Assembly: GCF_013266755.1 (NCBI RefSeq)
Contig: NZ_JABRWJ010000022.1
Location: 1-43,465 of the forward strand
From: Pseudaquabacterium terrae
GTDB taxonomy: Bacteria; Pseudomonadota; Gammaproteobacteria; Burkholderiales; Burkholderiaceae_C
Reading direction: 5' to 3'
DNA: 43,465 bases
Position numbers and translations under genes: made by a program. Of the stretch, positions 15,327 through 23,773 are shown one piece after another (position 1 is the first letter of the stretch; the number at the start of each line of letters is the position of its first letter). Below the pieces are notes generated by a model. It saw only the letters and a program-made list of their open reading frames with translations. It was not told the origin of the DNA and made no database searches.

Positions 15327-18321
15327 TCTGGTGCTCCCCTTTCGGATCGACGAACACGCTCGAAGCCACCGTCACCGGCGTCAGCTTCCCGCGGGCACAG
15401 GCATACAAGGTCTGGCCCGTGCGCTGGGCACCCCCTGCCACCAGCGCCATTGCAAACGAGCGCCCGAGAAACGCGCTGTGGTAGCTGGAGCTCACATGCC
15501 CCAGCATCGCGGCGGGTGCATCGGTGTGCGGCGTTTCGAGGATCTGTGCGCCTTCGGCCAGCACCTCGTTCGCGTCGACCGGCAGCAGCCCGACGAGCTG
15601 TTTGCGGTCCGCACGCGCCGTGTCGCTGCGCGCCAGCGAGCGTTTGCCCAGGAAGCTGAACGGCTTCTTCATGCCCACCGCCCAGCCCATGCCCAGATCG
15701 ATCGGCGACACCGAACCGTCGGTGTCCTGGCCGACGATGATGAAACCCTTCTCGGCCCGCAGCACGTGCATCGTCTCCGTCCCGTAGGGCGTGATGCCGA
15801 ACTCGGCGCCGGCCGTCATCACCGCTTCCCACAGGTAGTGGCCGAAGCCCGACTCGACGTTGATCTCGTAGGCCAGCTCACCCGAGAAGCTGATGCGGAA
15901 GATGCGTGCCGCAAGGCCTGCCGCCGTGCCGCGGCGCCAGTCCATGAACTTGAACGCTTCGGCCGACAGGTCGACATCGCTCACCAGCCTGGCCAGTACC
16001 GCACGCGCCTTCGGCCCGACCACCGCGACGGTCGACCAGTGGTCGGTCACCGAAGTCATCCACACGCGCAGCTCCGGCCACTCGGTCTGGTGCCAGCGCT
16101 CCAGCCACGCCAGCACCCGCGCCGCGCCGCCGGTGGTGGTGGTCATGTAGAACTGGGTGTCGTGGATGCAGGCGGTGACGCCGTCGTCCATCACCATGCC
16201 GTTCTCGTCGAGCATCAGGCCGTAGCGGCACTTGCCGGGCGCGAGCTGGCTCCAGGCATTGGCGTAGATGCGGTTGAGGAACTCGCGCGCATCGGGCCCG
16301 TCGATCTGGATCTTGCCGAGCGTCGACGCGTCCATCACCGCGACACCTTGCCGCGCCGCGCGGCATTCGCGTGCGACGGCGGTGTGGATAGCCTCGCCGG
16401 GCTGCGGAAAGTACCAGGGGCGCAGCCACTGGCCCACCGGCTCGAACTCGGCACCGCGCGCGACATGCGCCGCGTGGATCGCCGTCGTGCGGCGGGGGTC
16501 GAAGGTGTCGCCCTGCATCGCGCCGGCCAGCGCCCCCAGCGTCACCGGCGTGTAGGCCGGTCGATAGGTGGTGGTGCCGACCTCGGCCACCGGCCGCCGC
16601 AGCGTGCGTGCGGTGATCGCGACACCGTTGATGTTGGACAGCTTGCCCTGGTCGGTGCCGAAACCGAGCGCCGTGTAGCGTTTCACATGCTCGATCGACT
16701 GCCAGTTCTCGCGCACCGCGAGCACGATGTCGGCGGCCGTGACGTCGTTCTGATAATCGACAAAGGCCGTGGCCCCGGCGCCTTCCGCCTTGCCGTCGGG
16801 CAGGCGAAACATCGGACGCGCCGGCTGGCGCGGGCGGCGCGTGGCGTGCGGCGACACCAGCACGTCGGGACGCTCGAGGTCGTGGATCACGCGTTGCATC
16901 GCTTCGGTGGTCTGTGCCAGTGCATCGGCCAGCTCGAAGGCGCCGGTGACCGCACCGGCGCAGGCCACGCCCTCGCGGCCCTCGCGCGGTGCGACAAAGG
17001 CCGCCACGGCTTCGTCCCAGCGCGGGCGGCTGCCGTCGTGGCAGAACAGGTGCACGGTGGGCGACAGGCCGCCCGAGCTCAGCACGACGTCGCACTCGAC
17101 GAGCGGCCCATCGCCGATCACGTCGTCGCGCTCGTGATGCAGCCGCACGAGCCGCGCAGCGCGCACCTCGCCGCGGCCGGTGACCTCGGCGATGCCGTGG
17201 CCGGCCAGCACGCGCAGCCCCGCGACCGGCCGCGGCGCGCGGGACAGCGGCCGCACGTCGGCCACCGTCACGCGCGCGCCCGCCGCCACCAGCAGCTCGG
17301 CCGCGTCGTAGACCAGGTCGCTGCTGCCGCAGATCAGCACCCGCTCGCCAACGCGCACGCCATAGCGCTGCAGATAGGTCTGCGCGGCCGACACCGTCAT
17401 CACGCCCGGCCGGTCGTTGTTGCCGAACACGAGCGGACGCTCGATCGCGCCCGTGGCCAGCACGACCTGCTTCGCGCGGATCTTGTGCAGCCGTTGCCGC
17501 GGCAGCGCGGCATTGCGCTGCGCCGGTGCCAGGTGGTCCTGCACCAGCTCGACCGCCTGCACGAGGTTCTGGTCGTACAGGCCGAAGGCCGTCGTACGTG
17601 CCAGGCAGCTCACCTGCGGCATGGCAGACAACGCGGCCAGCGAGGCGCGGATGAACGCTGCGCCATCGCGGCCTTCGATCTGCGCGTAGGGGTCCGACAG
17701 CAGCCAGCCGCCGAATTCGGCCTGCTCGTCGACCAGCAGCGTCTTCAGCCCGGCGCGCCCGGCCTGCAGCGCGGCCAGCAGCCCGCAGGCGCCACCGCCG
17801 ACCACCAGCACGTCGACATGGTGGTGAAGGTGATCGTAGTGTTCGGGGTCCGGCAGCTCGGGCGCGCGGCCGAAGCCGGCCAGCTTTCGGATCACCGCCT
17901 CGTAGGCCGGCCACAGCGCGCGCGGCCACTTGAAGGTCTTGCTGTAGAAGCCGGCCGGCATGAAGCGCCCGGCGATGCCGAGCGCCGCCTTCCAGTCGAA
18001 CGCGAGCGACGGCCAACCGGAGGTCGGCTGCGCCACGAAGCCTTCGTACAGCTCGGCCTGCGTCGCCTTGACGTTGGGCACGGTCCAGGCGCCGACGCCG
18101 GCCTGCACCAGCGCGTTCGGCTCTTCCGACCCGGCGCCGACGATGCCGCGCGGCCGGCCGTATTTGAAGCTGCGCGCCAGCCGCCGCACGCCGTTGGCGA
18201 GCAGCGCGGAGGCGAGCGTGTCGCCGGGGTGGGCGGCGTAGTCGCGGCCGTCGAATCGGAAGTGGATCGTGCGTGACGTGTCGATGCGCGCGCCGGGCAC
18301 CGGAACCCGCTGGCCGCTCAC
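15319..18321 (-). CDS. soxA: Sarcosine oxidase alpha subunit
   Basis: 1000 aa from the GTG overlapping the soxD stop (GTGA). The N-terminal 60 residues (FDGRDYAAHPGDTLASALLANGV, then SFKYGRPRG) are the 2Fe-2S-like cap of the family. The NAD/FAD domain begins HVDVLVVGGGACGLLAALQ (about 169-187). The C-terminal 380 residues are a GcvT-type aminomethyltransferase domain that binds THF (DGVTACIHDTQFYMTTTTGGA, ISFSGELAYEINVESGFG, KGFIIVGQDTDGSVSPIDLGM). Length is normal for SoxA. The frame is open far upstream but overlaps soxD and soxB there, so the internal start was chosen. Confidence 0.95.
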   Translation of the reverse strand: MSGQRVPVPGARIDTSRTIHFRFDGRDYAAHPGDTLASALLANGVRRLARSFKYGRPRGIVGAGSEEPNALVQAGVGAWTVPNVKATQAELYEGFVAQPTSGWPSLAFDWKAALGIAGRFMPAGFYSKTFKWPRALWPAYEAVIRKLAGFGRAPELPDPEHYDHLHHHVDVLVVGGGACGLLAALQAGRAGLKTLLVDEQAEFGGWLLSDPYAQIEGRDGAAFIRASLAALSAMPQVSCLARTTAFGLYDQNLVQAVELVQDHLAPAQRNAALPRQRLHKIRAKQVVLATGAIERPLVFGNNDRPGVMTVSAAQTYLQRYGVRVGERVLICGSSDLVYDAAELLVAAGARVTVADVRPLSRAPRPVAGLRVLAGHGIAEVTGRGEVRAARLVRLHHERDDVIGDGPLVECDVVLSSGGLSPTVHLFCHDGSRPRWDEAVAAFVAPREGREGVACAGAVTGAFELADALAQTTEAMQRVIHDLERPDVLVSPHATRRPRQPARPMFRLPDGKAEGAGATAFVDYQNDVTAADIVLAVRENWQSIEHVKRYTALGFGTDQGKLSNINGVAITARTLRRPVAEVGTTTYRPAYTPVTLGALAGAMQGDTFDPRRTTAIHAAHVARGAEFEPVGQWLRPWYFPQPGEAIHTAVARECRAARQGVAVMDASTLGKIQIDGPDAREFLNRIYANAWSQLAPGKCRYGLMLDENGMVMDDGVTACIHDTQFYMTTTTGGAARVLAWLERWHQTEWPELRVWMTSVTDHWSTVAVVGPKARAVLARLVSDVDLSAEAFKFMDWRRGTAAGLAARIFRISFSGELAYEINVESGFGHYLWEAVMTAGAEFGITPYGTETMHVLRAEKGFIIVGQDTDGSVSPIDLGMGWAVGMKKPFSFLGKRSLARSDTARADRKQLVGLLPVDANEVLAEGAQILETPHTDAPAAMLGHVSSSYHSAFLGRSFAMALVAGGAQRTGQTLYACARGKLTPVTVASSVFVDPKGEHQNV

Positions 18322-18617
18322 GATGCCGCCTCCTCGGCCAGGAACTTTTCCTTGCCCTCGGCCAGCGTCCAGCTGCCGGCGATTGCATAACTGCCGGTGT
18401 GCCGCTTCACCGCGAACACCTTGCGGCAGCCGCTGCTGTGCATCCATTGCTCCCAGAACCAGCCGCGGGTATTGCGGCGCATGAAGAGGTAATCGCCCCA
18501 GGCGGCGTCGTCGACCGTGTCGGGCGCAGCGGGGCGCGCGATGTAGGCCTCGCCGGCGTAGCTGAACTCCTCTTCGTCGCGCAGCTCGCGGCAATGGGGG
18601 CAGTGCAGTTGGAACAT
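18318..18617 (-). CDS. soxD: Sarcosine oxidase delta subunit
   Basis: 99 aa. It is the zinc-binding delta subunit: CPHC near the N-terminus (about 6-9), EEFSYAGEAYI, and the conserved block DDAAWGDYLFMRRNTRGWFWEQWMHSSGCRKVFAVKRHT. It starts nine bases after soxB with GAGGG as ribosome-binding site. It bridges the alpha and beta subunits in the complex. Confidence 0.93.
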   Translation of the reverse strand: MFQLHCPHCRELRDEEEFSYAGEAYIARPAAPDTVDDAAWGDYLFMRRNTRGWFWEQWMHSSGCRKVFAVKRHTGSYAIAGSWTLAEGKEKFLAEEAAS

Positions 18618-18626
18618 TGCTGACCC

Positions 18627-19883
18627 TCAATGTGCGACGGCTGCCGCGCCGTGTTCGTCGATCAGCCGCCCGCTCGCAAAACGTTCGAGGCTGAACGCCT
18701 CGGCCAGCGGATGCGGCCGGTCGTGCGCGATCGTGTGCGCGAACACGTGGCCGGATCCCGGCGTGGCCTTGAAGCCGCCCGTCCCCCAGCCGCAGTTGAA
18801 GTACAGGCCTTGCACGGCGGTCTTGCCGATGATCGGGCAGGCATCGGGCGACACGTCGACGATGCCGCCCCACTGGCGGTTCATGCGCACGCGCGAGAAC
18901 TGCGGGAACAGCTCGATCACCGCCGCGGCCGTGTGGTCGATCACGTGCGGGCTGCCGCGCTGGCCATAGCCGAGGTAGCTGTCGATGCCGGCGCCGATCA
19001 CCAGCTCGCCCTTGTCCGACTGGCTCAGGTAGCCGTGCACCGCGTTCGACATGATCACCGTGTCGATCACGCGCTGCATCGATTCCGACACGAAGGCCTG
19101 CAGCGGATGGCTCTGCAGCGGCAGCCGGATGCCCGCCATGCGCGCCAGCATCGACGAATGCCCCGAGGCGACACAGCCCACGCGATCGGCCTTCACCGCG
19201 CCCAGCGTCGTCTGCAGCCCCTTGATGCGGCCACCCTCGACCTCCAGGCCCGTCACTTCGCAGCCTTCGATCAGGTGCACGCCGAGCCGGCTCGCGGCGC
19301 GTGCAAAGCCGCGCGCCACCGCATCGTGGTGCGCCACGCCGGCGCGCGGCTGCCAGCTGGCGCCCAGCACCGGGTAGCGGCGGCTGCGGCTCGCGTCGAG
19401 CTGCGGGATCCTGTGCTTCACCTCGGCGGCCGTCAGCACCTGTGCGTCGATGCCTTGCAGGTTGTTGGCGTTGACGCGGCGCTCGATGTCGCGCATGTCC
19501 TGCAGCGTGTGGCCCAGGTTGAATACGCCGCGCTGGCTGAACATCACGTTGAAATTCAGCTCGGCAGACAGGCGTTCCCACAGTTTCAGCGCGTGCTCGT
19601 ACAGCAGTGCCGCTTCGTCCCACAGGTAATTGGAGCGCACGATCGTCGTATTGCGCGCGGTATTGCCGCCGCCGAGCCAGCCCTTCTCGAGCACCGCGAT
19701 GCGGCCGACGCGATGCGCCTTCGCCAGGTAGTAGGCGGTGGCCAGCCCATGCCCGCCGCCGCCGACGATCACCACGTCATAACTCGGCGCCAGCGTGGCC
19801 CGCTTCCACGCCGGTTCCCACGTGCGATGCTGCCGAAGGCCATGCTTCAACAGGCTCCACAGTGAGTAGTTCTGGCCGGACAT
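18627..19883 (-). CDS. soxB: Sarcosine oxidase beta subunit
   Basis: 418 aa. It is the catalytic flavin subunit (DAO family, FAD plus covalent FMN at the alpha/beta interface) that oxidises sarcosine. The FAD motif is [21 protein letters not shown] (about 35-54), followed by [20 protein letters not shown] with the region of the covalent FMN histidine. [16 protein letters not shown] and [16 protein letters not shown] close the substrate-binding fold. It is the first gene of the 16-kb catabolic unit; a promoter is expected in 19884-20136, the likely place for GbdR binding. Confidence 0.95.
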   Translation of the reverse strand: MSGQNYSLWSLLKHGLRQHRTWEPAWKRATLAPSYDVVIVGGGGHGLATAYYLAKAHRVGRIAVLEKGWLGGGNTARNTTIVRSNYLWDEAALLYEHALKLWERLSAELNFNVMFSQRGVFNLGHTLQDMRDIERRVNANNLQGIDAQVLTAAEVKHRIPQLDASRSRRYPVLGASWQPRAGVAHHDAVARGFARAASRLGVHLIEGCEVTGLEVEGGRIKGLQTTLGAVKADRVGCVASGHSSMLARMAGIRLPLQSHPLQAFVSESMQRVIDTVIMSNAVHGYLSQSDKGELVIGAGIDSYLGYGQRGSPHVIDHTAAAVIELFPQFSRVRMNRQWGGIVDVSPDACPIIGKTAVQGLYFNCGWGTGGFKATPGSGHVFAHTIAHDRPHPLAEAFSLERFASGRLIDEHGAAAVAH

Positions 19884-20136
19884 TGGCTGCTCTGCTTGGG
19901 GTGTGAACGAGTGGATTCATTGTTCGGCGCGCGCTCGCCCAGGCCTTGCATGAGGGGGACCTGGACTTGTCCGAATGCGACATCGCGGCGGCCGGCGAGC
20001 GCCGCCGCCCGCGGCGCGGGCGCGACTTGTCTTGCCGCGACGCCGCCTTGTCCGCGGCCGCCGGCGCACGACACGGCGCGCGCGCTTTCGCGTTCAATGC
20101 ACGCCCCAATCATCCGAAGCCGAAGGAGCGCCAACG
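19884..20136. promoter_or_regulatory. Divergent promoter region between soxB and a binding-protein gene
   Basis: This 253-bp spacer separates the start of the whole betaine catabolic unit (minus) from the periplasmic binding protein gene (plus). It must hold the main promoter of the operon, unless internal promoters exist, and is the natural site for GbdR. I do not see an unambiguous -35/-10 pair or a clear dyad. A GAAGGAG ribosome-binding site for the plus-strand gene lies at 20121-20127. Confidence 0.5.
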
Positions 20137-21246
20137 ATGTTCAACCTGAAATCAATCGCCTGGCTCGGTCTTGCGCAGCTGCTGCTGGCGCCGCTGTCGC
20201 AGGCGCAGATCCTGGTCGGACAGACGGCGGCCTTCAATGGCCCCGACAGCGCCTATGTGCGCGAGGCGCGCACCGGCGCCACGCTGTACTTCGACGCCGT
20301 CAACGAGCAGGGCGGCGTGCACGGCCAGAAGATCGAGCTGGTGTCGATCGACGACGGCGACGACCCGCAGCGCGCCGCGCACAACGTGCGGGCCTTGATG
20401 GCCGGGTGGAACACGCTGGCGCTGTTCATGTCGCACGGCACCTCGACCAGCCAGGCCGCGGCCGCCGTGTTGCCGGCGTACCGCGCGCCGCTGGTCGGCC
20501 CGTCGTCGGGCGCGCAGAGCCTGCGCCAGCCGGTGCACCCTTATGTCTTCAACGTGCGCGCGAGCTACCGGCGCGAGGTGCAGCAGGCGGTGCAGGCGAT
20601 GCAGCGGCTGGGCCTGGAGCGGCTGGCCGTGGTGCAGGTGGGCAATGCCTTCGGCGACGACGCGGCGGTGGGCGTGGTCGATGCGGTGCCGGCGGTGCGG
20701 CCGGTGCTGAGCGAGACATTCGACCCCGAGCGCCCCGACTTCGACGCCATCGGCGCGCGGGTGGCGAAGTCGAATGCGCAGCTCGTGCTCTTCATCGCCG
20801 ACAGCGCCGCGGTGGCCGCCGGCGTGCGCGCGCTGCGCGACGCCGGCTCACGGGCCCAGGTGATCACGCTGTCGAACAACGCGTCGCCGGCCTTCATCCA
20901 GCGGCTGGGGCCGCTGGCGCGCGGCGTCATCGTCACCCAGGTCTTTCCGTACGAGCGCTCGATGGTGTCGCCGCTGGTCAAGCGCGCGATGGACGTCGGC
21001 CGCACGCGCGGCATCCACGAGCTGACGCAGCCGCTGATGGAAGGCTTCGCCGCGGCGCAGGTGCTGGTGGAAGGGCTGCGGCGCGCGGGGCCGAAACCGA
21101 CGCGCGAGAAGCTGGTGACGGCGCTGAATGGGATCGCGCGCCTGAACATCGGCGGCGTGATGATCGACTACAGCCCGACCGACCATACGGGCACGACGTA
21201 TGCGGACATGGCGGTGATTTCGGAGCTGGGGCGGTTTCAGCGCTGA
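20137..21246 (+). CDS. ABC transporter substrate-binding protein, branched-chain amino acid type
   Basis: 369 aa with a signal peptide (about 1-23, LAQLLLAPLSQAQ) and GAAGGAG before the ATG. It belongs to the LivJ-like periplasmic-binding-protein type 1 family: ILVGQTAAFNGPD, GATLYFDAVNEQGGVHGQKIELVSIDDGDDP, PLVGPSSGAQSLRQPVHPYVFNVRASY, ITLSNNASPAFIQRLGP. Such proteins near two-component or oxidoreductase genes can act as sensors as well as transport components; no liv permease or ATPase is nearby. Its divergent position next to soxB suggests a link to betaine metabolism, but the ligand cannot be read. Confidence 0.88.
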   Translation: MFNLKSIAWLGLAQLLLAPLSQAQILVGQTAAFNGPDSAYVREARTGATLYFDAVNEQGGVHGQKIELVSIDDGDDPQRAAHNVRALMAGWNTLALFMSHGTSTSQAAAAVLPAYRAPLVGPSSGAQSLRQPVHPYVFNVRASYRREVQQAVQAMQRLGLERLAVVQVGNAFGDDAAVGVVDAVPAVRPVLSETFDPERPDFDAIGARVAKSNAQLVLFIADSAAVAAGVRALRDAGSRAQVITLSNNASPAFIQRLGPLARGVIVTQVFPYERSMVSPLVKRAMDVGRTRGIHELTQPLMEGFAAAQVLVEGLRRAGPKPTREKLVTALNGIARLNIGGVMIDYSPTDHTGTTYADMAVISELGRFQR

Positions 21247-21285
21247 GCGGCCGGCGCCTGTTGATGGGTGTCGGGACCGGCGCCA

Positions 21286-21444
21286 CTCCTCGTCGTGCGA
21301 GGCCACGATCAACGCGCCCTCGAAGCCTTGCAGCGCCTCCTGCAGCCCCGTGGTATCCAGATCGAGGTGATTCGTCGGCTCATGGTTGGCGATCAACAGT
21401 CCTGCGTAGAAGCGAGGCGACCGTTCAAGACTGAACTGAGACAG
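21286..21444 (-). pseudogene. Remnant of an ABC-F type ATPase gene
   Basis: On the minus strand a short stretch (21286-21444) reads LSQFSLERSPRFYAG-LLIANHEPTNHLDL, then DTTGLQEALQGFEGALIVASHDE. This corresponds to the second-half signature, Walker B and H-loop of ABC-F proteins (LSGG...LLLLDEPTNHLDL...EALQ.Y.GALLVVSHDE). The LSGGE signature is corrupted, LLDEP has become ANHEP, and nothing else of the roughly 530-aa protein remains. It marks the left edge of the accessory island and is the scar of a deletion or insertion event. Confidence 0.7.
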
Positions 21445-21555
21445 TCGCCCCCGGGGCTTCGATCGACCGCTGCCGGCCAGCAGGGGTCGCTCGCCGCTGT
21501 CTGCTTCCGGACTTCGCTCACGAGGAGCCGTGGCGCGATCCACGGCTGTTGCAAT

Positions 21556-21732
21556 ATGCCAAGCAAGCCAAAGCCACCGCCGGCGCCAAGCCCACCGCTC
21601 GACGACCCGCAGCAATCAAAGCAGTTCGAAGACGCGGCGCGCGAGTTAGAAGCGGATGGGAATGAAAGTGCGTTTCACCGCGCTCTAGACGCCGTAGTCC
21701 CGCCCGCGAATAGGAAGGATCGCAAGTCATAA
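21556..21732 (+). CDS. Small proline-rich/acidic protein, 58 aa, unknown
   Basis: MPSKPKPPPAPSPPLDDPQQSKQ..., then FEDAARELEADGNESAFHRALDAVVPP and a basic tail. The pattern 'DP.QSK.F...A.E..AD....AF..A...VVP' resembles a group of small conserved proteins often seen in accessory regions, as far as I remember; I cannot name a family. No clear Shine-Dalgarno. It ends in convergent overlap of six bases with the DUF3800 gene. It may be a small partner of the neighbouring DUF3800 protein. Confidence 0.55.
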   Translation: MPSKPKPPPAPSPPLDDPQQSKQFEDAARELEADGNESAFHRALDAVVPPANRKDRKS

Positions 21733-22620
21733 GGGCGGCAATTCTCCTGTGGCTACGGCCTGCTCAATCCAATTCAGAGCCTGAGAGGATGGTCTATCAC
21801 TCAGTAGCTCAAACTGGGCCACTCTGGCGTAGTAGCGCTCCAAAACTGGCCCCGTCACATGCCAACCACGTCGGATTCGCGAGGCGATGTTTGTTCCGCT
21901 GGTTTTTCGTAGGTTGTCGCCAAGTAGCGCACGCAAAGAGCCGCGCAGTCTGGTTTCCCCCTTTTCGTCGATAGGAAACTTTGCGGCGTCCCGCTCGACA
22001 TGTTTGGCCCATTCCCAAGCATATATGTCTGCCATCTCGAATAGCCTCGAATCTGCTGCATCCAAGATCGCATATGAGCGCATTCCGTATAGCTGTTGAG
22101 CCATACCTCGATGGGACCGAATGTGGTTGGTGAAGGCCGCGGAGTCGCCCTGATCCCCGTCACCGAACTCGAAGAAGTATGCAATGTCAGCGTTGCGGGT
22201 CAAGCTGCGCATGGCAGCCATAGCAAGATGGCAGCACACCGCATACGGAGTCCTTAGGCCGCCCAAGATCACTTTGGAGTCTGTATCGGCTGCTGCTGGC
22301 GCCAATGCTGCGAGCTCGGCCGCAGTCACCGAAACGGCAACACCGAACGAAGCCCAGCGATTGATGATCGGGACCGAGGCCTCAATGTGCGCTTTGGTCT
22401 TTGTGCTCGACCAGCCCTTGAAGTCGCCTTGTGGTGGGTTTGCGCTGAGGTCGGTCATGTGACATTGCGTCTCACCCCAGACGCGCTTCCAATCTCGTGT
22501 AGCCTTTTTGGCGGCAACAGACCCAAACGCGAACCCGGCCACGCAGAAACTTCCACCGTCCCTCTTGCTGGCATCGAAGTAGGCTTCAAGCACGACTGCG
22601 TAACCTCCGTCCCACGGCAT
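21727..22620 (-). CDS. DUF3800 protein (predicted RNase-H-fold nuclease-like)
   Basis: About 297 aa from the ATG at 22620; an upstream ATG at 22692 would add 24 hydrophobic residues. It begins VVLEAYFDASKRDGGSFCVAGFAF, the first strand with the conserved acidic residue of DUF3800. Later motifs are CHMTDLSAN, AYFFEFGDGDQGD and the family's end motif ADSRLFEMADIYAWEWAKHVE. DUF3800 proteins have a RNase-H-like fold and are common in phage-defence and mobile regions; biochemical function is mostly unknown. Base composition is plainly less GC-rich than the flanking catabolic genes. It is divergent from the Cap15-like gene. Confidence 0.82.
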   Translation of the reverse strand: MPWDGGYAVVLEAYFDASKRDGGSFCVAGFAFGSVAAKKATRDWKRVWGETQCHMTDLSANPPQGDFKGWSSTKTKAHIEASVPIINRWASFGVAVSVTAAELAALAPAAADTDSKVILGGLRTPYAVCCHLAMAAMRSLTRNADIAYFFEFGDGDQGDSAAFTNHIRSHRGMAQQLYGMRSYAILDAADSRLFEMADIYAWEWAKHVERDAAKFPIDEKGETRLRGSLRALLGDNLRKTSGTNIASRIRRGWHVTGPVLERYYARVAQFELLSDRPSSQALNWIEQAVATGELPPL

Positions 22621-22766
22621 CACGCGGTCTAGTAGCCAGCAGAAGTGCAGAAGAGTCCGCCTCATCAACCAGATCGGGGTCGCAAGGAGCAATCACAGCC
22701 TACTCCTTGGGTACGCAAAGTACAATATGCTCAAACTTTAGCGGTCATCATTTAAGGGGCGCACCG
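22621..22766. promoter_or_regulatory. Divergent promoter region DUF3800 / Cap15-like
   Basis: A 146-bp AT-richer spacer between the two divergent genes. TACAAT at 22721-22726 is a good -10 candidate for the plus-strand Cap15-like gene; I see no strong -35 at the right distance. AAGGGG (22754-22759) is the ribosome-binding site before the ATG at 22767. Confidence 0.4.
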
Positions 22767-23441
22767 ATGACTCCAGTCCAGGACACGAAGCGATTCAACA
22801 TCTACCTCTACGGCAGCATCGTAGTGGCTGTGTGGTTCGCGGTCGTCGCCTCCAACGCGCACCTGGCGTTTCCGGACCCGGTAGTAGCCCTTAGAGGTCT
22901 CACCCTCGGCGGAGCGGTCGCGTACCTCCTGTCCATCGCAATGGATCGTTGGCTGTGGCGACTGCCTCTCTTGCAAAGAATCAATGGCGTTCCGGACATC
23001 TCTGGCCGATGGGAGGGCTGGTTCTGGAATACCCTCGGGCAACAGTGGCTTCCAAATGCCCAGGAAATTACACAACACTCATGGCGCGTCTCGTTCCATT
23101 CGTGGGGTCCTGTTAACGAGTCGTCAACCATCAGTGCTGCGCTTTTAACAGATGGAACCGGGAAGATAAAGCTCGCATCTGTATATTCGACAGAGGTCAT
23201 TTCCGGCGCTTCCGAGCCACACATGGGAGCCTCTCACCTGTCGCTGTCTAGTATGGGTCAAGTGACTCGCCTTTTTGGAACGTATTGGACAAACCGGCGA
23301 CGTGACGATGGAACGAGGGGGCAGTACGGATACATAAGGCTGATGCGTACCGACAAGAAGGCACTCGGCGGCCTCAGTTTCGATGAAAAGAACTGGGCAA
23401 TGCCGAAGCCGATCGAGCCGCCCGAACCAATGCGCAGCTAG
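22767..23441 (+). CDS. Cap15-like two-TM beta-barrel protein (orphan CBASS-type effector)
   Basis: 224 aa. Two hydrophobic segments (about 12-29 and 37-58) are followed by a beta-rich domain (77-195): PDISGRWEGWF, AQEITQHSWRVSFHSWG, ESSTISAALL, HMGASHLSLSSMGQVTRLFGTYWTNRR, GYIRLMR. This is the pattern of the SMODS-associated 2TM beta-strand effector, Cap15 (G.W.G, Q.W..I, S.S, H.GT..L, L.G.Y.T.R, G.I.L.R), which in CBASS binds a cyclic dinucleotide and disrupts the inner membrane. No CD-NTase or other CBASS gene is in the island, so the trigger is unknown. The ATG at 22767 has AAGGGG in front. Composition suggests transfer. Confidence 0.78.
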   Translation: MTPVQDTKRFNIYLYGSIVVAVWFAVVASNAHLAFPDPVVALRGLTLGGAVAYLLSIAMDRWLWRLPLLQRINGVPDISGRWEGWFWNTLGQQWLPNAQEITQHSWRVSFHSWGPVNESSTISAALLTDGTGKIKLASVYSTEVISGASEPHMGASHLSLSSMGQVTRLFGTYWTNRRRDDGTRGQYGYIRLMRTDKKALGGLSFDEKNWAMPKPIEPPEPMRS

Positions 23442-23773
23442 CTGGCGCGTTTTCATAAGACGGCGATGGCGTCTAAGCTCTCAGGCACGGGACGTCTCGC
23501 GGCAAGCCGCCCTTACCTCGAACGTTGAGCGTCTGCTTGATGGCGCCGCATTTGGTCGCGGGTATGACCGCAACGGGTCGAAAGCGGAAGTTGGCGGGCA
23601 TCGGCTGAAGGACCCCAACCGCTGCAAACGGGCCCTTCGGCTCTTGCGGGATCGCCTTCCTAGGGAAGACCCTATCAACACGCTTGGTGAGCCATCAACA
23701 CCACGTTCGCAAGCCTGGCCTTGCGCCACAAGGAAGGCAGAGGCATACAGTACTTGCCTACCGGGGGTAGATC
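23442..23773. other. 332-bp intergenic stretch between Cap15-like and TIR genes
   Basis: No gene is supported. It holds degenerate sequence, including a short motif around 23565-23600 (GGTATGACCGCAACGGGTCG followed by AAAGCGGAAGTTGGCG) that resembles a widely scattered non-coding proteobacterial sequence (ATGACCGCTT.GGGTCGAAAGC.GAAGTT). I cannot assign that to a named repeat. A ribosome-binding site-like GGGGGTAG precedes the TIR gene. Confidence 0.35.

Noticed and set aside
15331-18276. Very long open frame of 981 codons on the plus strand
   Set aside because: It is the antisense shadow of soxA in high-GC DNA; composition is Arg/Ala/His/Gln-rich and no motif is seen, while the minus strand encodes a well-recognised protein.
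14658-19883. Possible thiosulfate-oxidising Sox system because of the names soxA-soxB-soxD
   Set aside because: The proteins are the heterotetrameric sarcosine oxidase, with FAD, zinc and GcvT-type domains, not the sulfur-oxidation c-type cytochromes.
23565-23600. Motif resembling a scattered non-coding proteobacterial sequence
   Set aside because: I could not connect it to a named element from sequence alone, so it is not listed as a repeat.
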